Below, piece by piece: positions 57,477-64,000 of a stretch of DNA of 64,000 bases (its first letter is position 1; every line of letters begins with the position of its first letter). A model generated the notes under the pieces. The model ran no database searches and was not told where the DNA came from. It saw only the letters and a program-made list of their open reading frames with translations. The stretch is from JBGSYJ01 sp041748075 (GTDB taxonomy: Bacteria > Acidobacteriota > Thermoanaerobaculia > Gp7-AA8). Both the position numbers and the translations under genes were made by a program. Location of the stretch: assembly GCA_041748075.1 (NCBI GenBank), contig JBGTDX010000090.1:1-64000 (forward strand), given 5' to 3'.

Positions 57477-58346
57477 CTACTGATAGAGAGATCCGGTGTT
57501 GACGACCGGTTGCGTGTGCCGGTCGCTGCAGAGTACGACGAGCAGATTGCTGACCATCGCCGCTTTCCGCTCCTCGTCGAGATGCAGCACGCCCTTCTGA
57601 GAAAGCATGTCGAGCGCGGTCTCGACCATCCCGACGGCCCCCTCGACGATCTTCTGACGCGCTGCAACGACCGCTCCCGCCTGCTGGCGCTGCAGCATCG
57701 CCGCAGCGATCTCGGGTGAATATGCCAGGTGGCTGATTCGCGCTTCAATCACTTCCACCCCTGCCTCTTCCAGACGCTCCTGGATCTCGCCCTTCAGCTT
57801 CTCCGACACCTCGGCCGTATGGCCCACGAGGCAGCGCTCGTCGTCGCTGTAGCTGTCATAGGCGTATCCGCTTGCCAGCGACCGCAAGGCCGCCTCGCTC
57901 TGCACATGAACGAAATTCTCATAGTCATCGACGCGGAAGACCGCTTCGGCCGTATCGGTGACCTTCCACACCACCACCGACCCGATCTCGATGGGATTCC
58001 CCCGAACGTCGTTGACCTTCAGCTTTCCCGTTTCGAAGTTCCGAACCCGGATCGACACTTTGCGCTTCGAATAGAACGGATTCGCCCAGCGGAGGCCGGC
58101 CTCTCCCGCCGTTCCGACGTAGGCGCCAAACAGCTGGAGAACCCGCGATTCGTTCGGGGCAACCATGAAAAAGCCGAACAGACAGACAAACAGGATGAGC
58201 GCAACGACTCCCATCAGGACCCCGATTACGATCTGCCCGTTATTGAACGCCATAGCCATCCAGGCAAGGCTTCCAATCAGAAGAAAGGGCAGAACGATGA
58301 GTACCGGAATGCCATTGAGCGGATGACGTGGAATCTCTTTGAGCAT
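57477..58346 (-). CDS. SPFH/Band 7 (stomatin-like) membrane protein
   Basis: 289 residues with two N-terminal membrane helices (PVLIVLPFLLIGSLAWMAMAF; IVIGVLMGVVALILFVCLFGFFMV) and an SPFH domain: VAPNESRVLQLFGAYVGTAGEAGLRWANPFYSKRKVSIRVRNFETGKLKVNDVRGNPIEIGSVVVWKV, then AEVSEKLKGEIQERLEEAGVEVIEARISHLAYSPEIAAAMLQRQQA. These proteins scaffold membrane microdomains. GGAGG precedes the ATG. The ribbon-helix-helix gene follows directly. Confidence 0.92.
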   Translation of the reverse strand: MLKEIPRHPLNGIPVLIVLPFLLIGSLAWMAMAFNNGQIVIGVLMGVVALILFVCLFGFFMVAPNESRVLQLFGAYVGTAGEAGLRWANPFYSKRKVSIRVRNFETGKLKVNDVRGNPIEIGSVVVWKVTDTAEAVFRVDDYENFVHVQSEAALRSLASGYAYDSYSDDERCLVGHTAEVSEKLKGEIQERLEEAGVEVIEARISHLAYSPEIAAAMLQRQQAGAVVAARQKIVEGAVGMVETALDMLSQKGVLHLDEERKAAMVSNLLVVLCSDRHTQPVVNTGSLYQ

Positions 58347-58426
58347 GATTCACCTCCGTGATTTCGAGATGATATCACTTTGATATTCGATGGCCAAGAA
58401 AAATCACGCTCAGGCACTACCTTCGA

Positions 58427-60081
58427 TCACTTCCCCCGCAGGTAGGCGTGTATGAACTGAACGGCCATCGAGCCCTCGCCGACGGCCGAGCCGACGCGCT
58501 TTACCGAGCCGTGCCGAACATCGCCTGCCGCGAAGACGCCGGGAGTGCTCGTCTCGAGAAGAAATGGGAAGGCGCCATCCTTCCAGTCTTTCAGGTGTTT
58601 CCTGTTCAGATCGCGTCCCGTGAGAATGAATCCATCTGCATCTCGCGCGACCGCATCAGCCAGCCATTCGGTCTCGGGGCTCGCACCGATCCAGATGAAG
58701 AGCGCTTTCGTGGGGTTCGCTCCAGCTCCTGATCACCGCGCTTCAGAGTGATCTCCTCGAGCTTCTGATCTCCGTGCACGTCGACAACGCTGGCTCCGGC
58801 GACGAGCTCGATGGCCGGGATCGCCTTGATCCGTTCGAGCAGGTACTTCGACATCGTTTCCTCGAAGCTGGCTTCGTTCGTGATCATCCTGACCGTCTTC
58901 GCATAGCGGGCGAGTAGAAGAGCAGCCTGGCCGGCCGAGTTCCCGCCTCCGAGCAGGGATACGTCCTCATCTCTGAAGCGGGATGCTTCGGCAGTCGGCG
59001 TTCCGTAATAGACGCCGGACCCCGTGAGCTTTTCTGCGCCCGTCACTTCGAGTTTGCGGTAGCAGACGCCGAGGGCGAGCAGAACGCAATGACAGGCAAT
59101 CTCGGAGTCATTGTCGAGAAAAACGGTCCGGTATTCGCCGTCAACGCGAAGCTCCGTTGCGCGGTGTGTCAGCAGAATCTCGGCTCCGAACTTTCCGGCC
59201 TGCTGCACGGCGCGGCTCGCTAGCTCGGCACCGCTGATGCCGTCGGGGAACCCGAGATAGTTCTCGATGAGTGCGCTGGTGCCCGCCTGACCGCCCGGCG
59301 CATCGATCTCCACAACCAACGTGCGCAGACCCTCGGACGAAGCGTATACAGCCGCCGTCAGTCCGGCAGGCCCGCCTCCTACGATCACGAGATCGTAGAA
59401 CGGCAGTTCCGGCTTTGTGCTGAAGCCCAGCTTCTCGGCCAGCGACTCGTCGTCAGGGTCGAGAAGCTTCGAACCGTCAGGAAACTGCAGTACCGGCAGC
59501 GCCGCGAGCTCCTCCTCGAGGAGCTCGGCATCCGCTGCTTCATCGGACTCGACATCGATCCAGCGATAAGGGATTCTGTGCCGTGCCAGCAGGTCTTTGA
59601 CGTCATGACAGCGCGGCGCCCACTGGTCACCGATCACCAGCACCGTTCCGCCGGACGAGGACGAGGATTCCCAGTGGCGCAGCAGGTCGCGGAGAATCGG
59701 CTCGAAGGAGACTTCGGGAGCGGTCCACGGATCGGCGATCGTGCAATCCGCCACCCCCTCGCGCATGGAATCGTTCGCCTGATCGGGATTGACGCTCTCG
59801 TCGTACAGGACGACCTTCGCTTCAGGAAAGATGCGTTTGACGGACTTGATGAACTCCTCGAGGACCTGATCCTCTCCGTTCTGTCGCACGACGAGCAGGG
59901 CCAGCGATCGATCATCCCCCTTGGCTCGCTCGAGCACCTCCTCGGCCTGCTCCGTCGAGGAGACGGCCTCTAGGTCGAAACGGCTTCCGCAATCCTGCTG
60001 CAGGTAATCCGATGCCCGGTCGAGCGAGCCGGCATCAGGTTCGATCAGGAGCAGAAGCGGACGTTTCATGCTTGTCGTCAC
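58427..60081 (-). CDS. Thioredoxin-reductase-like FAD oxidoreductase with thioredoxin-like N-domain, split by a frameshift
   Basis: Predicted NAD(P)H-FAD enzyme, about 550 residues when both frames are joined. Order: an N-terminal receiver-like region without a clear phosphoacceptor (residues 5-130), a thioredoxin-fold unit with a single Cys (GDQWAPRCHDVKDLL), then the TrxB core: FAD motif VIVGGGPAGLTAAVYASS, GGQAGTSALIENYLGFP, NAD(P)H motif LLGGGNSAGQAALLLA. The redox CxxC of TrxB is missing (GVYYGTPTAEA). At GDQELERTP the frame is lost near 58720, but homology continues in another frame as KALFIWIGASPETEWLADAV, PGVFAAGDVRHGSVKRVGSA and a normal end at 58427. The first-start codon is GTG at 60081 or ATG at 60069. 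Confidence 0.85.
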
Positions 60082-60231
60082 TCAGTGCAAGGCCGCAGCC
60101 AGCACCGTAGCGGGCATTCCGATGCCTCGCCCCTTGGGACGCTCGAGTCTCGCGACGCCTGGAGTCACCACGCGCCCCAGGCCACGCGTGCCGAGCACGA
60201 TCGTTCCGGGGAGATCGGAATCTCCCGCCAC
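60082..60231 (-). CDS. Possible 49-residue protein between the TPR and TrxB-like genes
   Basis: A GTG four bases after the TPR stop opens a frame of 49 residues whose TGA is directly followed by the GTG start of the TrxB-like gene. The tight packing suggests real coding rather than chance. It reads MAGDSDLPGTIVLGTRGLG and ends PATVLAAALH, basic and glycine-rich, with no recognised domain. No ribosome-binding site is visible. Confidence 0.3.
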   Translation of the reverse strand: MAGDSDLPGTIVLGTRGLGRVVTPGVARLERPKGRGIGMPATVLAAALH

Positions 60232-60235
60232 GGGC

Positions 60236-62092
60236 TCAGGCCTTCTGGTCGCGCCTGCGCCGGGAGTGGACACGATCGACCAGTTTGGTCGTTGAGCGGA
60301 CCTGCTCAAGAATCTTTTCCTCGAGACCCGAGCCGGGCGACTTGAAGCTCTTGGCCTTGCGGAACATCGCCCGCGCACGATCCTTCTGGCCGCTCTCGAG
60401 AAGCGCCATGCCGAGATGCATGAGGTTTGTCGGAGTCGGACCCAGGTCGGCGGACCGCGTCAGAAAGTCGACTGCGTTCTGGAAATCGCGGCGCTTGAAG
60501 TAGACCCAGCCGAGCGCTGCGAGCGGGAACTGCTTGAGCTCACGCGGCGAGTACTTGAGCGCGAGCTGCGCGCTCTCGAGCGCCTCGTCGAGGTTCTCGC
60601 CCATCTCCGCCAGGTTGTAGGCCTTCTCGTAGTACGCGATCGACTTCGAGTAATTGGACGTGTACTCCTTGAGCATGTCCTCGAGGACCCGGTTCGCCTC
60701 TTTGAGATTTCCCTCCGCGCGCAACGCTTCCACGAGAGTCGTGTAGGCGGCAGCGGCGATCATCTCCGAGGGCTTGAGCTTGAGAATCCGTCGGGCGGCG
60801 TTGATCGCCTCCTCATACATATCGAGGTGTGAACAGAGCAGAGCGTGCGCAATGAGGATGTTTGCGTTGTTCGGCTCGACCTGAGCCGCGCGACGATAGT
60901 GATCGAGCGCTTCTTTGTGATTTCCCTGCGCGACGAGCGCTTCGGCTCGGGTAACTTCCTCCGCCGCCGGGCCTTCGAGCGGGGTGTGACGTCCGACGTG
61001 GTCATCGTAAATCCGCACCGCGTGCTGGTACTCCATCTTGTTCGGATTCAGCTCGAGGGCCTCCTGGAAACATTCCATCGCTTTTCGGTTCCAGTTGCGG
61101 TCGAGATAGCAGAGGCCGAGCGAGTAGATCGCCTCCTCGTATTCAGGATCGAGTTTCAGCGCACTCTGGAACGACTTGATGGCGCGCTCGAGCTGGCCTT
61201 TGTCGTAGTAGATCGTACCGAGCAGGTAGTATGCCTGCGGAATGGGTTCCAGCTCGATCGCCTGCTGGAGGAACTTCTGAGCGCGCAGAAGCTTGCCCTT
61301 GAGGGCATAGATGGCTCCGAGAGAGAAGTATGGGAGGAACGACTCCTGCGAGATCTGGATGGCGCGTCGAAGCCAGCGCTCGGCGCCCTTGAGGTCCTGT
61401 CTTTCATGGAGCAGCACGCCGTAGAAAACAGCTGCATCGAAATGGTCCGGCTGAACTTCGAGAGTGCGCTCGAGAAAACTCTTCGCGCGATCGAGGTCTC
61501 CGTCGTTGAAATACATTTCACCCAGGAAGAACCCAAGCTCGTAGTTGTCACGATCGAGCTTGAAGGCTTCCTCGAGGGCCTTCATCCCGCGTTCCTGGTC
61601 GAACGCATCGATGGCCGTCTCCGCCTCGGCGATCCACTGCTGGAAGCGCTCCTTGCGATCACCGCGGAAGAGCGAGAGGATGCGATCCCTGCGCTCGGCA
61701 AACCGCTCCTTCTTCTCGAGAGCAAGCATCTGCTCGCCCATCTTCGATTCCCACAGGTCGATCAGTTCTTCGCCCGATACGACGCTCTTCTTTTCCAGGA
61801 GCTCTTTGATGGAAAGGATGCCGGTCTGATTGATGAAGATCGAACGCTCGTGCTTGTGCACGGAGTCGATGGCGGAGCGAAGGGACTCGGCAGAACGTTT
61901 GACGATCTCTTCCAGTGCGGAGACGCGCTCGAGCAGATGTTCGTCGAGCGACAGATCCCCCTCTTCCTCGTAATCCTCCGAGTCATCGTCGTCATACGAG
62001 TTGAGGCCCGAGAGAACGAGCAGTTTGTTCTGACAACGCAAGCAATACTCGCGATCGTCATCGTTCAACGCGCCGCATGTCTGACAGAGCAT
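60236..62092 (-). CDS. Zinc-ribbon and tetratricopeptide-repeat protein
   Basis: 618 residues from the ATG at 62092. An N-terminal zinc-ribbon (MLCQTCGALNDDDREYCLRCQNKL) precedes an acidic coiled region, then roughly ten TPR repeats, for example RNWNRKAMECFQEALELNPN and the repeated pattern W-L-G-Y-A-P in QAYYLLGTIYYDKGQLERAIKSFQSALKLDPEYEE. It is a typical scaffold for protein complexes. The frame is open to 62098 by a TTG codon; the later ATG starts directly at the ribbon. The function is unknown. Confidence 0.85.
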   Translation of the reverse strand: MLCQTCGALNDDDREYCLRCQNKLLVLSGLNSYDDDDSEDYEEEGDLSLDEHLLERVSALEEIVKRSAESLRSAIDSVHKHERSIFINQTGILSIKELLEKKSVVSGEELIDLWESKMGEQMLALEKKERFAERRDRILSLFRGDRKERFQQWIAEAETAIDAFDQERGMKALEEAFKLDRDNYELGFFLGEMYFNDGDLDRAKSFLERTLEVQPDHFDAAVFYGVLLHERQDLKGAERWLRRAIQISQESFLPYFSLGAIYALKGKLLRAQKFLQQAIELEPIPQAYYLLGTIYYDKGQLERAIKSFQSALKLDPEYEEAIYSLGLCYLDRNWNRKAMECFQEALELNPNKMEYQHAVRIYDDHVGRHTPLEGPAAEEVTRAEALVAQGNHKEALDHYRRAAQVEPNNANILIAHALLCSHLDMYEEAINAARRILKLKPSEMIAAAAYTTLVEALRAEGNLKEANRVLEDMLKEYTSNYSKSIAYYEKAYNLAEMGENLDEALESAQLALKYSPRELKQFPLAALGWVYFKRRDFQNAVDFLTRSADLGPTPTNLMHLGMALLESGQKDRARAMFRKAKSFKSPGSGLEEKILEQVRSTTKLVDRVHSRRRRDQKA

Positions 62093-62210
62093 CCTCAATG
62101 ATTCCTTTCATCCGCCATGAACAACGGAAAGGGCGGGAGTATTTTATGTTGGTTCATGGAGGTCGGGGGGAATTAATTAGTGGTCTATGTGTGCGCGGGT
62201 GGAAAAGGAG

Positions 62211-62353
62211 ACGGAATGTTGAATGTTGAATGTTGAATGTTGAATGTTGAATGTTGAATGGCCGCCGCCGGGGTTGTAGTTTTCCCCGTCATTCGACATT
62301 CAATTCAACATTCAATTCAACATTCAATTCAACATTCAACATTCAACATTCCG
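62211..62353. repeat. Large heptamer hairpin (TGTTGAA / TTCAACA)
   Basis: Left arm 62211-62259 is CGGAATGTTGAA followed by exact 7-base copies of TGTTGAA (about six). The right arm 62297-62353 runs through ATTCAAC and ATTCAATTCAAC units to AACATTCCG, mirroring the left end. The two arms can form an imperfect stem of about 45-50 bases around a GC-rich spacer. It fills most of the 286-base gap between the TPR and 3-hydroxyacyl-CoA dehydrogenase genes. Confidence 0.85.
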
Positions 62354-62378
62354 TTCCCCCTGCTGAAAAAAAGCGCAA

Positions 62379-63221
62379 TTAGTACCTGTAAAAGCCGCGC
62401 CCGCTTTTCTTTCCGAGCCAACCGGCGTCTACCATCCGCACGAGCAGGGGACACGGACGGTATTTCGGATCGCCGAATCCATCCTCGAGCACGCGGAGGA
62501 TCGCGAGGCAGACATCGAGTCCGATGAAGTCGGCGAGTTGCAGCGGACCCATCGGATGATTCATACCCAGCTTCATCACGCCGTCGATGGATTCCGCTGT
62601 CGCCACGCCCTCGTACAGACAGAAGATCGCCTCGTTGATCATCGGCATGAGTACGCGGTTCGAGATGAACCCCGGATAGTCATTGACCTCGATGGGCGTC
62701 TTGCCCAGGCGCCGCGCCAGCGCATCGACCGTCTGCCATGTTTCGTCGGATGTTGCGATGCCCCGGATCACCTCGACGAGCGCCATTACGGGAACGGGGT
62801 TCATGAAGTGCATTCCGATCACTCTTTCAGGGCGGCTCGTCGCCGCGCCGATGCGCGTGATCGAGATCGACGAGGTGTTGGATGCGAGAATGGCTTCTGG
62901 TGCGGTGCGTTCATCGAGCGTCCGAAACACCTCGATCTTGGCATTCAGATCTTCAATGATTGCCTCTATCGCGAGATCGCAATCCGCCGCGGCGTCCACG
63001 CTGGTCCCGGCATGGATGCGACCGAGGACAGATTCCTTCTCCTCGAAAGAAAACTTTCCCTTGTCGACTCCACGCTGGAGGTTCGATGCGATTGTCGACA
63101 GTCCTTTTTCTACAGCTCTGTCGTCGACATCGATCAGGCGTACATCGATCCCTGCCTGTGCGATCGTATGCGCGATTCCGTTTCCCATGGTGCCGGCTCC
63201 GATCACAGCTATTCGTTTCAT
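62379..63221 (-). CDS. 3-hydroxybutyryl-CoA (3-hydroxyacyl-CoA) dehydrogenase
   Basis: 280-residue NAD-dependent dehydrogenase of beta-oxidation or butyrate-type metabolism. Rossmann domain IAVIGAGTMGNGIAHTIAQAGIDVRLIDVD, ASNTSSISITRIGAATSRPERVIGMHFMNPVPVMALVEVI with the catalytic His, and a C-terminal domain with FISNRVLMPMINEAIFCLYEGVATAESID and MGPLQLADFIGLDVCLAI. No partner thiolase or crotonase is next to it. The ATG at 63221 has GAGGG upstream. Confidence 0.93.
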   Translation of the reverse strand: MKRIAVIGAGTMGNGIAHTIAQAGIDVRLIDVDDRAVEKGLSTIASNLQRGVDKGKFSFEEKESVLGRIHAGTSVDAAADCDLAIEAIIEDLNAKIEVFRTLDERTAPEAILASNTSSISITRIGAATSRPERVIGMHFMNPVPVMALVEVIRGIATSDETWQTVDALARRLGKTPIEVNDYPGFISNRVLMPMINEAIFCLYEGVATAESIDGVMKLGMNHPMGPLQLADFIGLDVCLAILRVLEDGFGDPKYRPCPLLVRMVDAGWLGKKSGRGFYRY

Positions 63222-63233
63222 CGACCCGATCCC

Positions 63234-63275
63234 TCGTCATTCGTCATTCGTCATTCGTCATTCGTCATTCGTCAG
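63234..63275. repeat. Heptamer array (CGTCATT x about 6)
   Basis: Perfect 7-base tandem copies CGTCATT, the inverse of TGACGAA arrays elsewhere. It lies between the divergent dehydrogenase and zinc-ribbon genes, 13 bases from the dehydrogenase ATG. Confidence 0.85.
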
Positions 63276-63368
63276 GCGGCGGAGTCTATTGGACGTCCAC
63301 AAATAGAGTCAACGGCCGTTGCCGGGCCATCGAATCGCGAGTAAGATCAGCGAGATCGACGAACCCCG

Positions 63369-64000
63369 ATGAAAAACTGTGTTGTGTGCGGTCGCGAGAT
63401 CGAGGCGGGCATCGCATGCGACCAATGCGACCCTCCCCGAGGCTCGAAGCAGGCGGCAAAGGCCTCCGGTGGGCCTCGCCGTGCGTCCGGGCGTCAGGCA
63501 ACAGCCAGAGCTGCGGGAGGCAACGTGGTTCCGTTCCCGGGGGAGGGGAGCGGTGTCCTTCTGCGCGCTGCGTGGGATGTGCTCACCGCAGCAGACATCC
63601 CCGCCGTCGTGATCGCCCGGAACGGAAGGGTCCGCTTCGTTGCCGACTCCGCTCGAACCATCCTCCGAATGGAAGGCGACGAGGAGCTCACACGGCAGGA
63701 CATCGAGCAGAAGATCGGCTGGAGGCTTCCGAAGCTCTCCGAGACGTTATCGTCGACCGTGGAAGTCGGCGGACGGGAAATCGAGTTTTCCCTCGTTCCC
63801 CTGGCGGAGGGCTCCCAGGGATCGGTGCTTCTGTTCAGGACATCGGGCGAGGCCTTGGACGCCTCAGCCATGCTCGAGAAGGTCGTGGCTCCGCTGCAGG
63901 CTCTCCGGCAGGCGCTGGCCGCCGCGAAACGTCACAGGGAAACGAATCCACTCCTGGACGACACCGCGGCCACAATTGACCGGATACTCGGCGAGCTCGA
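63369..64000 (+). CDS. Zinc-ribbon protein, PAS-like region, 3' end outside window
   Basis: At least 210 residues and still open at the right edge. The N-terminus MKNCVVCGREIEAGIACDQCD has two CxxC knuckles, a zinc ribbon. A basic Ala/Gly-rich linker (residues 28-55) leads to a domain with AWDVLTAADIPAVVIARNGRVRFVADSARTILRMEG, which has the strand-helix character of PAS or GAF sensors, and a helical DASAMLEKVVAPLQALRQALAAAK that resembles a dimerisation or signalling helix of a histidine-kinase-like protein. The missing C-terminus would decide. Start at 63369, no strong ribosome-binding site. Confidence 0.65.
   Translation, partial: MKNCVVCGREIEAGIACDQCDPPRGSKQAAKASGGPRRASGRQATARAAGGNVVPFPGEGSGVLLRAAWDVLTAADIPAVVIARNGRVRFVADSARTILRMEGDEELTRQDIEQKIGWRLPKLSETLSSTVEVGGREIEFSLVPLAEGSQGSVLLFRTSGEALDASAMLEKVVAPLQALRQALAAAKRHRETNPLLDDTAATIDRILGEL

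Noticed and set aside
60845..62101. 418-residue frame antisense to the TPR gene
   Set aside because: Repetitive Leu/Glu/Val shadow of the TPR repeats.
62211..62353. CRISPR array
   Set aside because: Repeats are 7 bases, without spacers of constant length, no cas gene anywhere; the structure is an inverted tandem array.
1..64000. tRNA, rRNA, prophage or insertion sequence
   Set aside because: I looked at the intergenic regions for cloverleaf ends, transposase-like frames and integrase motifs and saw none; a tRNAscan or ISfinder run could still find one I missed.

Overview
This window looks like a chromosomal segment of a high-GC, diderm (outer-membrane-bearing) bacterium. I favour the phylum Acidobacteriota, possibly near Thermoanaerobaculia or Vicinamibacteria, but this is inference from protein style and gene content. 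Diderm evidence is direct: a waaA-lpxK-lpxL lipopolysaccharide operon, an Mla-type ABC pair (mlaE, mlaF), a small outer-membrane beta-barrel and many signal peptides. I see no rRNA, tRNA, transposase, integrase, phage gene or CRISPR array. Almost everything is core metabolism and cell maintenance.

Layout. 1-5.5 kb: partial msrB, a double-FKBP isomerase, a 5'-truncated M56 (BlaR1-like) peptidase and a frameshifted M28 peptidase. 5.6-14.1 kb: a secreted protein, recD2, a nuclease-fold protein, a frameshifted P1 (DmpA-type) peptidase, an ABC exporter and two small paralogous exported proteins. 14.1-14.6 kb: a cyclic-di-GMP (GEMM-I) riboswitch whose only downstream same-strand frame is a 28-residue hydrophobic peptide. 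14.7-22 kb: hutF, argE, moaA, a 5'-nucleotidase lipoprotein, a TetR regulator with a membrane protein, and a flavin reductase. 22-26 kb: a histone H1-like protein and the LPS operon. 26-33 kb: hflX, a GNAT enzyme and a haem operon (ccsA/hemX-like, hemA, hemC, fused cobA-hemD). 33-40 kb: a giant membrane protein, a TPR-like protein, a small lipoprotein, fmt-rsmB and an HU gene with two strong promoters. 40-49 kb: dgt, ridA, a PuuD-like membrane protein, an SDR, alr, mlaE, mlaF, xseA, xseB, ispA. 49-64 kb: dxs, an outer-membrane protein, tlyA, rmlD, a DUF4388 protein, tatA, uvrD/pcrA, a ribbon-helix-helix protein beside an SPFH protein, a TrxB-like flavoprotein, a large TPR protein, a 3-hydroxyacyl-CoA dehydrogenase and a partial zinc-ribbon protein.

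Three features stand out. First, many intergenic regions carry short tandem arrays with a strict 7-base period. The heptamer differs from locus to locus, but where two arrays flank one spacer they are usually inverted copies of each other. Some arrays run into stop or start codons. This resembles the heptanucleotide STRR repeats of heterocystous cyanobacteria, but with within-locus inverted pairing. Second, the riboswitch-micropeptide unit is unusual. Third, seven genes without a ribosome-binding site have a TANNNT box exactly six bases before the start codon, which predicts leaderless mRNAs.

Three genes (M28 peptidase, P1 peptidase, TrxB-like flavoprotein) are each broken by one apparent frameshift. 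In the P1 peptidase the break sits beside the autocleavage Gly-Ser pair. Whether these are assembly errors or real lesions cannot be decided here.
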